A stretch of 64,000 nucleotides of DNA from a bacterium 1XD21-13 (GCA_009917555.1 QZDX01000013.1:59363-123362); one strand, 5' to 3'. Positions 15,094-25,099 are shown, counted from the stretch's first letter. Made by a program: numbers and translations. Notes: generated by a model from the letters alone, not told the origin.

Positions 15094-15872
15094 GCCATGT
15101 ACCTTCCTTTCAGCTCATACACCATAGCCATATATTTCTCCCGACAGGCTTCCGGCTTTCCGGCCTCGATCAGTCCCACACAGGGAGCCAGGTAATTCTG
15201 CCAAATCTCCTCATACACCTGTCCCGGTGCCTCCGAGCGTCCGATGCGGCTTACAATAGTAGGTGCAATATTATAATATTCCTTTACCAATGCCTCGCCC
15301 TCCGGCGAGGAAAGAAGGTAATGATCCCGATAGTCCCGAAGCAGCTCCAGCTCATAGCAGTCATCTGCCTTTCCCTGACTCTCGCACACGGCCGTAGTAA
15401 TATAGCAGAGCTTTTTATGAAAGCCATTCTCAATCTTTTCATAGCTTGCGCAGCCAATGGTTGTTTTAAAGGCAGCGTTCCATTTTTCCACCAATAGCTT
15501 TGTGAGAGGCTCCGCAGACTGCCCCTTCTGCTCCAGAATGGCCGGGAAGGTATACACCGCCAGGGTCATATTGTAGTTCACCAGCTGCTCATTGCGCTTT
15601 CCCTTCTTCGGAATCCGGCCAAGCTCATTATCCACCTGATCAATCAGATGATCCACAAGCTTATTCAGCCATTCCTCGTCCACGCCGTCTTCCTTTACAT
15701 AGACCTTCTCAATGGCATCAATCACATCTATGTATTTGCGCAGATATGCCTGGAAGGCCTCCGCATAGAGATTCTTCTTAAAGGATTTCAGAGGATTTTC
15801 CGCCTGAAAAAGCATGTCCTCCAAGCCCTGCATCGCTTTGTTATAGTACTCACCGTATGCTACCATATCCAT
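15090..15872 (-). CDS. CFI-box-like domain protein of unknown function
   Basis: A 260-residue soluble protein starting MDMVAYGEYYNK. The N-terminal ~150 residues are helical and charged. Residues ~165-215 read CYITTAVC ... ELELLRDYRDHYLLSSPEG followed by a YYNIAP motif, which matches the pattern of the CFI-box C-terminal domain (C-F/Y-I-x-T-A, then an LRxFRD motif). Function of that domain is unknown. It lies between yebC (seven bases upstream) and metY (four-base overlap). The start follows GGGAGG by 12 bases. Confidence 0.65.
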   Translation of the reverse strand: MDMVAYGEYYNKAMQGLEDMLFQAENPLKSFKKNLYAEAFQAYLRKYIDVIDAIEKVYVKEDGVDEEWLNKLVDHLIDQVDNELGRIPKKGKRNEQLVNYNMTLAVYTFPAILEQKGQSAEPLTKLLVEKWNAAFKTTIGCASYEKIENGFHKKLCYITTAVCESQGKADDCYELELLRDYRDHYLLSSPEGEALVKEYYNIAPTIVSRIGRSEAPGQVYEEIWQNYLAPCVGLIEAGKPEACREKYMAMVYELKGRYMA

Positions 15873-15879
15873 CTTCGTT

Positions 15880-16608
15880 CTATTCCTCCCAATTGTGGTA
15901 GACGTTCTGGACATCATCATCCTCGTCCAGAAGATCCAGGGTCTTTTGTAAATTCTTGATATCATTTTCATCTGTTAAGGAGACATAGGTCTGAGGAATC
16001 ATGGTCACCTCGGCCTCCGCCATCACGATTCCCTCGGTCTCCAAGGCCTGTCTTACCTGGCTGAAGGCATCCGGGTCCGTAATGATCTCAAAGCTGTCCT
16101 CCTCCTCGGAGAAGTCCTCCGCCCCCGCGTCCAGAGCCATCATCATCAGATCATCCGGGTCCATCTCGCACTCCTCCCGATCAATGATGATCTGCCCCTT
16201 CTTGTCAAACATGTAGGACACACAGCCCTGGGTCCCCACGGATCCGTTTCCCTTGGTAAAGGCACTGCGGACATTGGCGGCCGTGCGGTTCTTATTGTCC
16301 GTCAGCGCGTCCACAATGATGGCGATCCCGCTGGGGCCGTAGCCCTCATAGGATACATATTCGTAATTCACCGCGTTGGCATTGCCGGCTGCCTTTTTGA
16401 TACCCCGGTCAATGGTATCATTGGGCATGTTGTTGGCCTTTGCCTTGGCGATCACATCCCGCAGACGGCTGTTGTTGGCCGGGTCCGCTCCGCCCTCCTT
16501 GACGGCTACCGCAATCTCACGGCCGATGATCGTAAATATCTTTCCTCTGGCCGCATCATTTTTTTCCTTTTTGTGCTTTATATTCGCAAATTTTGAATGT
16601 CCTGACAT
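15880..16608 (-). CDS. yebC: YebC/PmpR family transcriptional/translational regulator
   Basis: A 242-residue YebC protein with the diagnostic N terminus [14 protein letters not shown] and [18 protein letters not shown], three domains in the usual order and an acidic C terminus. Members act in transcription and, in recent work, ribosome pausing. First gene of the yebC-CFI-box-metY run. Confidence 0.96.
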   Translation of the reverse strand: MSGHSKFANIKHKKEKNDAARGKIFTIIGREIAVAVKEGGADPANNSRLRDVIAKAKANNMPNDTIDRGIKKAAGNANAVNYEYVSYEGYGPSGIAIIVDALTDNKNRTAANVRSAFTKGNGSVGTQGCVSYMFDKKGQIIIDREECEMDPDDLMMMALDAGAEDFSEEEDSFEIITDPDAFSQVRQALETEGIVMAEAEVTMIPQTYVSLTDENDIKNLQKTLDLLDEDDDVQNVYHNWEE

Positions 16609-16723
16609 AGCGAAACACTCCTTTTCCCTTCGTTCTTTTTTATCTGCCCTTCCATAAAGCAGACGTTCTTATCCATTTTAGCATTAATCTTTCATAAAGG
16701 CAAGCATTACGAATACGGTTTCA

Positions 16724-17080
16724 TTATGTATCCAGCTCCAGGCTCACCCGCAGGGCTTCGTTTACCTTTGATAATATGACCTCATCCAAATGACAAACCT
16801 TATCCCGCAGCCGCTGCTTGTCAATGGTGCGCAGCTGCTCTAAAAGAATCACCGAATCCTTTACAATCTGACACTGTCTGGTGCTCAGCTCCACATGGGT
16901 GGGAAGCTTCGCCTTATTCATCTTTGAGGTAATGGCCGCTACAATCACCGTAGGGCTGTGACGATTCCCCGTATCGTTCTGAATCACCAGAACCGGCCGT
17001 ATGCCCCCCTGTTCTGATCCCACTACAGGGCGAAGGTCCGCATAATAAATGTCTCCCCGCCTGATTACCAATTTTCTCAC
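16724..17080 (-). CDS. MazF/PemK-type endoribonuclease toxin (NdoA-like)
   Basis: A 118-residue MazF-fold mRNA interferase: [29 protein letters not shown] and HVELSTRQ are characteristic. In Bacillus the gene follows alr and an antitoxin gene. Here only 90 bases separate it from alr and no antitoxin frame is visible in them. The start is GTG 17080; a TTG at 17071 spaced ten bases from GGAG is an alternative and would give the common VIRRGD N terminus. Confidence 0.9.
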   Translation of the reverse strand: MRKLVIRRGDIYYADLRPVVGSEQGGIRPVLVIQNDTGNRHSPTVIVAAITSKMNKAKLPTHVELSTRQCQIVKDSVILLEQLRTIDKQRLRDKVCHLDEVILSKVNEALRVSLELDT

Positions 17081-17170
17081 ACTCCGATTTCCTGAAATTT
17101 TTCTGACCGTTCTATCCTATATTGCCCGGTCATATCTCAAGTATTTCCAAAAAAATCGGATGTATACAAA

Positions 17171-18358
17171 TCAGGATCGATAGATTCTGGGCACCCGCTT
17201 ATTGATGTCACAGATAAACTCATAGGGGAAGCGGCCGGACAGCTCACACAAGGTCTCCAGGGGAAGGATCGCATCCCCATCCCTTCCAAATAGAGTGACC
17301 TCCATTCCAAGCTCCGCCTCAGGAATCTCCGTAATATCCACCATCATCTGATCCATGCAGACACGCCCCCGAATGGGCGCCTTCTTTCCGCAAACCAGCA
17401 CATAACCCTTGTTGGAAAGGCTTCTGGGATAGCCGTCCCCATAACCCACGGGAATCGTGGCAATCCGGCGCACGGAATCCGCCCGGTAGGTTCCCCCGTA
17501 GCTGACCTCCGTTTCCGGTCCAATCTCCTTCACATAGACAATGCGGCTTTTCAGCTCCATGGCCGGCTTTAAGGCGATGGTCTCCCGGCGGACCTCATCA
17601 GAAGGGTAAATTCCATAAAGAATAATCCCCGCCCGAACCATATCAAAGTGAGCCTCCTGAAGCTCCATAATTCCCGCGCTGTTGGAGCAGTGACACATGG
17701 AAAAATGAATATCATCCCGGCCGCATTCCTCCACAAACCGCCGAAAGCGGTCTAGCTGACTCACAGCCGAGGCCTTATCCCGCTCATCCGCTCTGGCAAA
17801 ATGGGTAAAGATTCCCTCTAGAGACAGGTTGGGAAGACGCCGGATCTCCTGAATCTGCTCTATGCTTTCCCTGGTGTCTCCAAAACCGATACGGCTCATT
17901 CCGGTGTCCAGCTTAATATGTACCGGAATCACGATCCGCTTTCCCAGTAAGGCGCTCTGCCTTTCTGCCTCCCGAGACAGCTCCTTGGCTGTTTCCAGGT
18001 TGTATACGGCAGGACGGATTTGACTAAAGCAGGCTCCTGACGGGCCGGAATTTTGCTCCAAAATACCGGTAAGCTCCTTCATGTCCTCCGGGTACACACA
18101 TCCCAGAATCAGAACCGGCTTTTTGATGCCAGCCTCATGAAGCTCCACCGCCTCCTCCAAGGTGGCCGTGGCAAAGCCCCACAAATACTCCTTTTTTTCC
18201 ACATGCCGGGCAATGGCCGCCGCCCCATGTCCGTAGGCGTCGGTTTTGATCACAGCCATCACCTTAGTCTCCCAGGACAGGCAGGATTTGACAGCCTCCA
18301 AATTTTCTTCTATGGCATTTAGATCCACAAAGGCCGCTATACGCGTATATGTACTCAT
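17171..18358 (-). CDS. alr: alanine racemase
   Basis: PLP enzyme supplying D-alanine for peptidoglycan. The 395-residue product has the PLP lysine in VIKTDAYGHGA and the catalytic tyrosine in VSYGGTY, with RVCMDQMM in the C-terminal beta domain; full length. It is codirectional with mazF. The 139-base gap to rex contains a GC-rich AAGCC/GGCTT hairpin that may end rex transcription. Confidence 0.97.
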   Translation of the reverse strand: MSTYTRIAAFVDLNAIEENLEAVKSCLSWETKVMAVIKTDAYGHGAAAIARHVEKKEYLWGFATATLEEAVELHEAGIKKPVLILGCVYPEDMKELTGILEQNSGPSGACFSQIRPAVYNLETAKELSREAERQSALLGKRIVIPVHIKLDTGMSRIGFGDTRESIEQIQEIRRLPNLSLEGIFTHFARADERDKASAVSQLDRFRRFVEECGRDDIHFSMCHCSNSAGIMELQEAHFDMVRAGIILYGIYPSDEVRRETIALKPAMELKSRIVYVKEIGPETEVSYGGTYRADSVRRIATIPVGYGDGYPRSLSNKGYVLVCGKKAPIRGRVCMDQMMVDITEIPEAELGMEVTLFGRDGDAILPLETLCELSGRFPYEFICDINKRVPRIYRS

Positions 18359-18497
18359 TCTTTTCGTCCTCTCTATTTCCAGTATATGTAGGCTTCCTCT
18401 CCTTTGTCAGATGCCGGAAGCTCCCTTTTCAAGTCTTCCCATAGCAAAAGGGAACCTAAAGCCCCCCTTGGCTTTTCAGCTCCCCCTGGTATTCCTC

Positions 18498-19139
18498 TTA
18501 AGAATGTTCTTTTTCATACCGGTTAATGTTGTAGGATAACTGCATCAGGCTCTCGGACAGATGAACATTCTCCACCAAAACATCCTCAGGAACCTGTAAA
18601 TCCACATGGGCAAAATTCCAGATAGCCTTGATACCATATTTCACCAGAAGCTCCGCCATCTCCGCCGCCTTAGACTTGGGAAGTGTCAGGGTTGCTATCT
18701 GAATGTCCTGCTCCCGGATAAAGTCCTCCAGCTCCTCCAGCATATAGATCTGGATTCCCCGAACACTCAAGCCTTTCAGCACCGGGTTCACATCAAATAT
18801 TCCCTTGATGACAAAGCCCCGTTTTTCAAAGGATACATAGTTGGCCAGCGCCTGACCCAGATTGCCCCCTCCTATGATAATCATATTATATTTCTTATCC
18901 AGTCCTAGGATCTTACCGATTTCTTCATATAAATGCGCAACGTTGTATCCATAGCCCTGCTGTCCGAAGCCGCCGAAGTTATTCAGATCCTGCCGGATCT
19001 GCGAAGCCGTCACGTGCATTCTGTCACTGAGCTCCCCGGAGGAAATACGTTCCACACCGCTTTCCATAATCTCACCCAGGTATCGGTAGTAACGCGGAAG
19101 TCTTTTGATGACTGCTTTTGAAATTTCCCGTTCTTCCAT
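18498..19139 (-). CDS. rex: redox-sensing transcriptional repressor Rex
   Basis: NADH/NAD+-responsive repressor of fermentation and energy genes. The 213 residues comprise a winged helix (AVIKRLPRYYRYL, SSGELSDRMHVTASQIRQDL) and a Rossmann domain with IIGGGNLGQALANY. ATG follows GGGAGCGG. A consensus promoter and a Rex-like palindrome lie just upstream, indicating autoregulation. Confidence 0.96.
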   Translation of the reverse strand: MEEREISKAVIKRLPRYYRYLGEIMESGVERISSGELSDRMHVTASQIRQDLNNFGGFGQQGYGYNVAHLYEEIGKILGLDKKYNMIIIGGGNLGQALANYVSFEKRGFVIKGIFDVNPVLKGLSVRGIQIYMLEELEDFIREQDIQIATLTLPKSKAAEMAELLVKYGIKAIWNFAHVDLQVPEDVLVENVHLSESLMQLSYNINRYEKEHS

Positions 19140-19174
19140 TGAAACACCGCTCCCGTTCTTTATTTTCTGTTATC

Positions 19175-19203
19175 ATTATATCTGCCCCCCTGTAGGTTGT
19201 CAA
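19175..19203 (-). promoter_or_regulatory. promoter for rex
   Basis: TTGACA and TATAAT with a 17-base spacer on the minus strand, 36 bases upstream of the rex start. Confidence 0.85.
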
Positions 19204-19207
19204 TGAG

Positions 19208-19227
19208 TTTGTAGGATTTTTCACAAA
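19208..19227. promoter_or_regulatory. candidate Rex operator
   Basis: TTTGTAGGATTTTTCACAAA has TTTGT and ACAAA in inverted orientation with an A/T-rich centre, resembling Rex sites of the TTGTGAA-N4-TTCACAA type. It sits between the -35 boxes of rex and the ABC-F gene. Binding is inferred. Confidence 0.6.
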
Positions 19228-19231
19228 CTAT

Positions 19232-19259
19232 TTGACTTTTCCACCTCTTCCGATATAAT
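19232..19259 (+). promoter_or_regulatory. promoter for the ABC-F gene
   Basis: TTGACT and TATAAT separated by 16 bases, 43 bases ahead of the start codon. Confidence 0.75.
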
Positions 19260-19301
19260 AAAGAATAACTACAGACACAAGAAAGCTGAGGTTTTTTACT
19301 T

Positions 19302-21209
19302 ATGATACTAGCATGTCAAGGCATCCGTCAGTCATTTGGCACCGATGTGATTTTAAGGGATGCGTCCTTTCATATAGAAGAGCGGGAAAAAGCGGCCATT
19401 GTAGGTATCAATGGAGCCGGAAAGTCTACCCTCTTAAAGATCATTGTCCATGAGCTGGAGCCGGACTCCGGCGAGGTCATACTGGCGAAGGGGCGTACCC
19501 TGGGCTACCTGGCCCAGCACCAGGATCTGGAAAGTAAGCGTACTATCTACCAGGAGCTTTTGGAGGTAAAGCGGGATGTGATCGATCTGGAGGATCGTCT
19601 GCGCAGGCTGGAGCAGGAAATGAAGGAGCTCTCCGGCGACCATCTTCAGACAGCCTTAGATACCTATACCCGCCTGAACCATGAATTTGAGCAAAAAAAT
19701 GGCTACGCCTACAAAAGCGAGGTTGTCGGTGTTCTCAAGGGACTCGGTTTTTTGGAGAAGGATTTTGAGAAGGAAGTCAACACTCTCTCCGGCGGACAGA
19801 AGACACGTGTTTCTCTTGGAAAGCTTCTGTTGTCCAGACCAGATGTGATTCTGCTGGATGAGCCCACCAACCACCTGGATATGGCCTCTATCGCCTGGCT
19901 GGAAACCTTCCTGCTCAATTATGACGGAGCGGTTGTGATCGTAGCCCATGACCGGTATTTTCTCAATCGAGTGGTCACAAAGATTATTGAGATTGACAAT
20001 GGGCAGGTTACCACCTTCCAGGGAAATTATTCTGACTACGCCTCCAAGAAGGCGCAGCTTCGTGAGGCACAGATGAGTGCTTGGCTGAATCAGCAAAAGG
20101 AAATCAAGCATCAGGAGGAGGTCATCGCAAAGCTCAAGTCCTTCAACCGGGAGAAGTCCATCCGGCGTGCGGAAAGCCGTGAAAAGCTATTAGGTAAAAT
20201 GGAGGTTCTGGAAAAGCCCGTGGAGGTTCGCTCGGAAATGCACATTCGTCTGGAGCCGGAGATCGTGAGCGGCAATGATGTGCTGACCGTGGAGGGACTT
20301 TCCAAGGCCTTCGGCCCTCTCTCCCTGTTTACCAATCTGAATTTTGAAATCAAGCGCGGGGAACGGGTGGCACTGATTGGCAACAACGGAACCGGCAAGA
20401 CCACCATTCTGAAGATCTTAAACGGACTTTTGGACGCGGATCAGGGCTCCTTCTGCCTTGGCACAAAGGTAAAAATCGGTTATTACGATCAGGAGCATCA
20501 TGTGCTTCATATGGAAAAAACTCTTTTTGAGGAAATATCAGACACTTATCCGGGCCTTGACAATACCAAGATACGCAATACCCTGGCCGCCTTTCTCTTT
20601 ACGGGAGACGATGTATTTAAGCGGATACAGGATTTGAGCGGCGGGGAACGGGGCCGGGTCTCTCTGGCTAAGCTTATGCTGTCTGAGGCCAATTTCCTCA
20701 TTTTGGACGAGCCCACCAATCATCTGGATATTGTGTCCAAGGAAATTTTGGAGGAAGCACTGAATCGCTATACGGGAACGGTGCTCTATGTGTCCCACGA
20801 CCGGTATTTTATCAATACCACAGCTACAAGGATCTTGGATCTGACGGAAGGCCAGCTGGTCAATTACATTGGAAATTACGATTACTATCTGGGAAAACGG
20901 GAGGAGCTCTCCCCAGCCTCTCTTTCTGACAATGGCTTTACAGCTGAAGCAGATCCCATTTCTACGGGAAAGCTTGACTGGAAGCAGCAAAAGGAGGAAC
21001 AGGCCCGCATCCGCAAGCGGGAAAATGATTTAAAGAAGACAGAGGAAGAAATCTTTGAGTTGGAAACCAGGGACCAGGAGATTGACGAGCTTCTTATGAA
21101 GGAGGAAATCTATACCAGCACAGCGGAGTGCCTGAAGCTTCATCAGGAAAAGGAGGCCATCCATGAGCGGCTGGAACAGCTCTATGAAACCTGGGAGGCA
21201 TTGGCATAA
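19302..21209 (+). CDS. ABC-F family ATP-binding protein (YdiF/Uup type)
   Basis: A 635-residue soluble tandem ATPase of the ABC-F class, which acts on ribosomes rather than in transport. Domain one has GINGAGKST, LSGGQKTRV and LLDEPTNHLD; domain two has GNNGTGKTT, LSGGERGRV and a second LDEPTNHLD. A linker of charged residues (~245-315) joins them and a C-terminal coiled coil follows residue ~555. Members either rescue stalled ribosomes or give ribosome protection; housekeeping is more likely given the rex pairing. Confidence 0.93.
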   Translation: MILACQGIRQSFGTDVILRDASFHIEEREKAAIVGINGAGKSTLLKIIVHELEPDSGEVILAKGRTLGYLAQHQDLESKRTIYQELLEVKRDVIDLEDRLRRLEQEMKELSGDHLQTALDTYTRLNHEFEQKNGYAYKSEVVGVLKGLGFLEKDFEKEVNTLSGGQKTRVSLGKLLLSRPDVILLDEPTNHLDMASIAWLETFLLNYDGAVVIVAHDRYFLNRVVTKIIEIDNGQVTTFQGNYSDYASKKAQLREAQMSAWLNQQKEIKHQEEVIAKLKSFNREKSIRRAESREKLLGKMEVLEKPVEVRSEMHIRLEPEIVSGNDVLTVEGLSKAFGPLSLFTNLNFEIKRGERVALIGNNGTGKTTILKILNGLLDADQGSFCLGTKVKIGYYDQEHHVLHMEKTLFEEISDTYPGLDNTKIRNTLAAFLFTGDDVFKRIQDLSGGERGRVSLAKLMLSEANFLILDEPTNHLDIVSKEILEEALNRYTGTVLYVSHDRYFINTTATRILDLTEGQLVNYIGNYDYYLGKREELSPASLSDNGFTAEADPISTGKLDWKQQKEEQARIRKRENDLKKTEEEIFELETRDQEIDELLMKEEIYTSTAECLKLHQEKEAIHERLEQLYETWEALA

Positions 21210-21225
21210 TCATTTTAATGATTAT
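21206..21225. terminator. bidirectional hairpin between converging genes
   Basis: ATAATCAT and ATGATTAT form an 8-bp stem with a TTTA loop. It overlaps the stop codons of both the ABC-F gene and the SGNH-like gene, which are only five bases apart. Confidence 0.5.
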
Positions 21226-22210
21226 CCATAGCTTCCTGGAATTCGTTCCAATAATTTTCCCCTGTTACATAAAATCCAAATCCCTGGCTTTCCAGCTTTT
21301 CATCTGTTACGCCATTGAAGATTCGATCTATGATCATATCTCCTATGTCCTCCGTATAGTGGCTCGCTTCATAGTAATTATTTCGGTTCGTAGTGATGTC
21401 ATTCACTCCGCTGAAATTGTAATAATCAACCGGATCCGAAAGCCACTCCAATAAGACATCATAGCCTAAGTTTTTTGATTCCTGATAGGTGGTGTAATAA
21501 ATCGGATTGGTAAATACAATCAGATTGATGTCATTCTCTTCACACAGTGCCGCAATTCGCTTGACACTTAATATGGCATCATCCATGCAATTCCGATAAT
21601 AGTTTTCCCAATAAGGGGCATCTCCCTTCCAATTTCCTCCCAGAGAAGGATCTCGCTTGCTGGATCCGCTTCGGTAATAACGGTCCACATAATCGGGATC
21701 TTCTATCTCGTGCTCAAGCGTAACCTCCAGAGAACGAATGACTCCTTTGATACTAAAGTAATTGGCATAAAAGCTAAGCTTATTTTCTCTTGGATAGGGA
21801 ATGCGATAAAACTGTTTGTCATGAATGGAGGGATCAACGAAACCGGATATATTATCTATTCCGATCATGACATTTTTGGGGATGATTCCATTTTCTATCA
21901 TTTCCCGCAGATTTTCCAGGTGTTCTTCCGGAAGCCCCTCGGAGTAGGACATGTTGTACCAGCGCCCTTCGGGGATTTTCTCCACGTCAATGAAGCCGGT
22001 ACGGGAAGAACCGAACAGGAAAGAATCAAATTTATCCGGATTATGAAGGATGTACTGCATTTTGATGTAGTTGCTGTTGGGCTCCACTCCGTTGTCACGA
22101 ATCCTCTTCCAGTGGAATACGTTGTAAGGGTCTGCCAGAATAGGAATGGCAATCTCCAGGATTAGAATAAATAGAATGAAGGGGGCCATTTTTTTCAGGA
22201 ATGTTTTCAT
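21215..22210 (-). CDS. secreted SGNH-like partner of an MBOAT O-acyltransferase
   Basis: A 331-residue protein with one N-terminal membrane/signal segment (MKTFLKKMAPFILFILILE) and a large extracellular domain. FLFGSSRTGFID provides the GSS-type nucleophile block and ASHYTEDIGDMI a late histidine, the layout of DltD/AlgX-like partners that complete acyl transfer outside the cell. Start 22210 follows GGAG by six bases. It is downstream of the MBOAT gene, with a palindromic element between. Confidence 0.7.
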   Translation of the reverse strand: MKTFLKKMAPFILFILILEIAIPILADPYNVFHWKRIRDNGVEPNSNYIKMQYILHNPDKFDSFLFGSSRTGFIDVEKIPEGRWYNMSYSEGLPEEHLENLREMIENGIIPKNVMIGIDNISGFVDPSIHDKQFYRIPYPRENKLSFYANYFSIKGVIRSLEVTLEHEIEDPDYVDRYYRSGSSKRDPSLGGNWKGDAPYWENYYRNCMDDAILSVKRIAALCEENDINLIVFTNPIYYTTYQESKNLGYDVLLEWLSDPVDYYNFSGVNDITTNRNNYYEASHYTEDIGDMIIDRIFNGVTDEKLESQGFGFYVTGENYWNEFQEAMDNH

Positions 22211-22235
22211 TTGGGTCTCCATTTGTTTTTTGTGA

Positions 22236-22337
22236 AAGCGGACGCCGCCAGGCCGGAAATACTCTTCTGCCCCTGCTCCGCCCATTCGGGCTAACACGCC
22301 TGGTCAGAAGAGTATTTCCGGCCTGGCGGCTGGTTTT
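22236..22337. repeat. variable-arm palindrome (family II), copy B
   Basis: Perfect 26-bp arms at 22244-22269 and 22305-22330 enclose a 35-base centre with CCTGCTCCGC and GGGCTAACACGCC. Outer bases GCGGACGCC and GGCTGGTT match the other copies; the arms do not. It lies between the MBOAT gene and its partner, upstream of the partner's ribosome site. Confidence 0.9.
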
Positions 22338-22389
22338 TGGCAGGAATCAGGAATGGAGCTTTTTGTTTGTGGTTGGCATGCGATCGTTT

Positions 22390-23844
22390 TCAGAACTGGA
22401 AGTAGACGAATTCGTATTCGCCTAGCTGACGGCTATATAGGATGATGAACAATAGTAAAAAGTATAGGGCATAGCGGACAGGTTTTTTTAGGGTTCCGAT
22501 TCGCTCCCATATGCTTTTTGTCTGATCCAGGTAATCGTGGATCAGCAGGACCATGATGCATAAAAGACCGGCGATCAAGGTTTTCAAGCCTGAAGCCTGT
22601 ACCATTCCGGCCATTTGGAATGCGTGGTATCCATCTGCCAGATAAGTGACAGGATTGGTGATTCCATCTAATAGATGCGTTAGTACATAGCCCGCATCGG
22701 CAATGGTGTTTGCCCTGAAAAAGATCCAGGTCACACAGACAAACAAGAATGTGAAGCCGATTCGAAGCCATCTTCTCTTTTCTTTCTTTGGCGGGAAGAT
22801 GCGGTTCCATTCCCTCTCCAGTATCTGTCCCAAGCCATGAATCCCTCCCCAGAGGACGTAGGTCCAGTTGGCTCCATGCCAGAGACCGCTGACCAGAAAG
22901 GTAACCATAAGGTTCCATCTGGTCCGCCATACACCTCTTCGGTTGCCGCCTAATGGAATGTAAACATAATCACGGAACCAGGTGGACAGGGATATGTGCC
23001 AGCGGCTCCAGAATTCCCGGATGGATGCGGAAAAATAAGGACTTTTAAAGTTGGTCATAAGATCAATGTCCAAAAGCTCCGCCGTTCCTACCGCAATGTC
23101 CGAATACCCCGAAAAGTCACAATAGATCTGAAAGGTAAACAGCACAGTCGCCAGAAGCAACGGAAATCCCGTAAAGCTTTCCGCCGCATTGTATACGGTG
23201 TCCACATAAACGGCCACGGTGTCCGCAATGGCTATTTTTTTGAAAAAGCCCCAGGCGATCATTTTGGCACCATGTATCCCCTTGTCTGTGTGAAAGGTAT
23301 GCTCCCCCTCGATCTGAGGAAGCAGATTTCTGGTACGCTCAATGGGGCCAGCCACCAATTGAGGGAAAAATGCAATGAATGTAGCATATTTTCCCAGATG
23401 ACGGCAAGCCTTTACTTCACCTCTGTATACATCGATCACATAGCTTAAGGTCTGGAAGGTATAAAAGGAGATACCAACCGGAAGCATGAAGTTCAATGTG
23501 GTCTCATGAACCGGAATCGCTATTTTCTGCAGCAAATCTGTAACGCTTTTGCTTAAAAAATTGAAATATTTGAAGAAAAACAGAATGCCAAAGCTAATAA
23601 GAAGAGCTGTGGCCATGCACAGCTTCTTCTTTCTCCGGCTTTCTGTCCTCTCCATGAGTAACGCCGTCCCGTAAGATACCAGGGTGGTGGTTAGAATCAG
23701 GATCACGTATTTTACATTCCAGCTCATGTAAAAATAATAGCTGGAGATAAAGAGCACGCCCCATCGATATTTTGCCGGAATCAACCAGTAAATCGTAAAT
23801 ACAATGGGTAAAAATACGTAAAATGCATTGGAATTAAACAGCAT
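22390..23844 (-). CDS. MBOAT family O-acyltransferase (AlgI/DltB-like)
   Basis: A 484-residue polytopic membrane enzyme that passes acyl groups across the membrane to an extracellular polymer. Family marks: [48 protein letters not shown] and [14 protein letters not shown] with the catalytic histidine. About ten membrane segments. Its start lies inside the last codons of icd (11-base overlap) behind AGAGG. The acceptor polymer is not identified here. Confidence 0.93.
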   Translation of the reverse strand: MLFNSNAFYVFLPIVFTIYWLIPAKYRWGVLFISSYYFYMSWNVKYVILILTTTLVSYGTALLMERTESRRKKKLCMATALLISFGILFFFKYFNFLSKSVTDLLQKIAIPVHETTLNFMLPVGISFYTFQTLSYVIDVYRGEVKACRHLGKYATFIAFFPQLVAGPIERTRNLLPQIEGEHTFHTDKGIHGAKMIAWGFFKKIAIADTVAVYVDTVYNAAESFTGFPLLLATVLFTFQIYCDFSGYSDIAVGTAELLDIDLMTNFKSPYFSASIREFWSRWHISLSTWFRDYVYIPLGGNRRGVWRTRWNLMVTFLVSGLWHGANWTYVLWGGIHGLGQILEREWNRIFPPKKEKRRWLRIGFTFLFVCVTWIFFRANTIADAGYVLTHLLDGITNPVTYLADGYHAFQMAGMVQASGLKTLIAGLLCIMVLLIHDYLDQTKSIWERIGTLKKPVRYALYFLLLFIILYSRQLGEYEFVYFQF

Positions 23845-25051
23845 GTAAAAGTTCCTCTAAGGTATTTCTGATTTCTTTGATAAACTCCTCACTGGAAAGT
23901 ACCGTTGGATTGTCCAGGGTGGTAATCAGTGCCAGGTCTTTTGTCATTTTCCCGGATTCAATGGTTTTTAAGGAAGCCTCTTCCAGCTTATCCGCAAACT
24001 GCATCAGGGCTTCATTTTTATCCAGTTCTCCCCTTTTGTGCAGTGCACCGGACCAGGCAAAGATGGTTGCCATGGAATTGGTGGAGGTCTCCTCTCCCTT
24101 AAGGTGCTTGTAATAATGACGCTGCACCGTGCCGTGAGCCGCTTCGTATTCAAAGTATCCATGGGGAGATACCAGAACCGAGGTCATCATAGCCAGAGAG
24201 CCAAATGCCGTAGCTATAAGATCACTCATAACGTCACCGTCATAATTCTTGCAGGCCCAGATGTAGCCGCCCTCGGATTTGACCACCCGTGCTACTGCGT
24301 CATCAATCAGAGTGTAGAAGTATTCTATACCCAGGCGATCGAATTCTTCCTTATATTCTTTCTCAAAGATCTCCTGGAACGTATCCTTAAAGTAGTGATC
24401 GTACTTCTTGGAGATGGTGTCCTTGGTTGCGAACCACAGATCCTGCTTCTGGGAAACGGCATAGGAAAAGCAGCTTCTTGCAAAGCTTTCCACGGAGCTT
24501 GCCAGATTATGCATGCCCTGGGCGATTCCGGCTTCCTTAAAATCGTGTACGGTTTCCCGAATCTCGGTTCCGTCCTCTCCGGTGAATACAAGCTCGCATT
24601 TTCCGGGGCCGGGAACCTTGATCTCCGTAGCCTTATACACATCTCCATAGGCATGACGTGCTACGGTGATGGGCTTCTTCCAGGTCTTTACGTAAGGCTC
24701 AATGCCTTTGACGATAATGGGAACACGAAATACGGTTCCGTCTAAGATGGCCCGGATGGTGCCGTTGGGACTCTTCCACATCTCCTTTAAGTCGTACTCC
24801 TCCATGCGGGCGGCATTGGGAGTGATGGTGGCACACTTTACGGCCACGCCGTACTTTTTGGTTGCCTCGGCGGCTTCCACGGTGATCCGATCATCCGTCT
24901 CGTTCCGCTTCTCAAGCCCCAGATCATAGTACTCCGTATTTAAGTCAATGAACGGAAGAAGCAGCTCTTCCTTGATCATTTTCCAGAGAATTCTTGTCAT
25001 TTCATCCCCGTCCATCTCTACCAGAGGGGTTGTCATCTTTATCTTGTCCAT
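23834..25051 (-). CDS. icd: NADP-dependent isocitrate dehydrogenase
   Basis: Oxidative decarboxylation of isocitrate to 2-oxoglutarate. The 405 residues match the homodimeric eukaryote-like class ([15 protein letters not shown] N terminus, [36 protein letters not shown]-type loop read as [15 protein letters not shown]). No citrate synthase or aconitase is next to it. It has its own promoter and runs into the MBOAT gene. Confidence 0.96.
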   Translation of the reverse strand: MDKIKMTTPLVEMDGDEMTRILWKMIKEELLLPFIDLNTEYYDLGLEKRNETDDRITVEAAEATKKYGVAVKCATITPNAARMEEYDLKEMWKSPNGTIRAILDGTVFRVPIIVKGIEPYVKTWKKPITVARHAYGDVYKATEIKVPGPGKCELVFTGEDGTEIRETVHDFKEAGIAQGMHNLASSVESFARSCFSYAVSQKQDLWFATKDTISKKYDHYFKDTFQEIFEKEYKEEFDRLGIEYFYTLIDDAVARVVKSEGGYIWACKNYDGDVMSDLIATAFGSLAMMTSVLVSPHGYFEYEAAHGTVQRHYYKHLKGEETSTNSMATIFAWSGALHKRGELDKNEALMQFADKLEEASLKTIESGKMTKDLALITTLDNPTVLSSEEFIKEIRNTLEELLHAV

Positions 25052-25099
25052 CGTTTTTGTCCTCCTCAGATCTTCGGCCGGAAGCCGATTCTGTTCCTT

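Noticed and set aside
19302..21209. Antibiotic-resistance ABC-F protein
   Set aside because: The sequence fits the widespread YdiF/Uup-like housekeeping type; nothing in the context indicates resistance.
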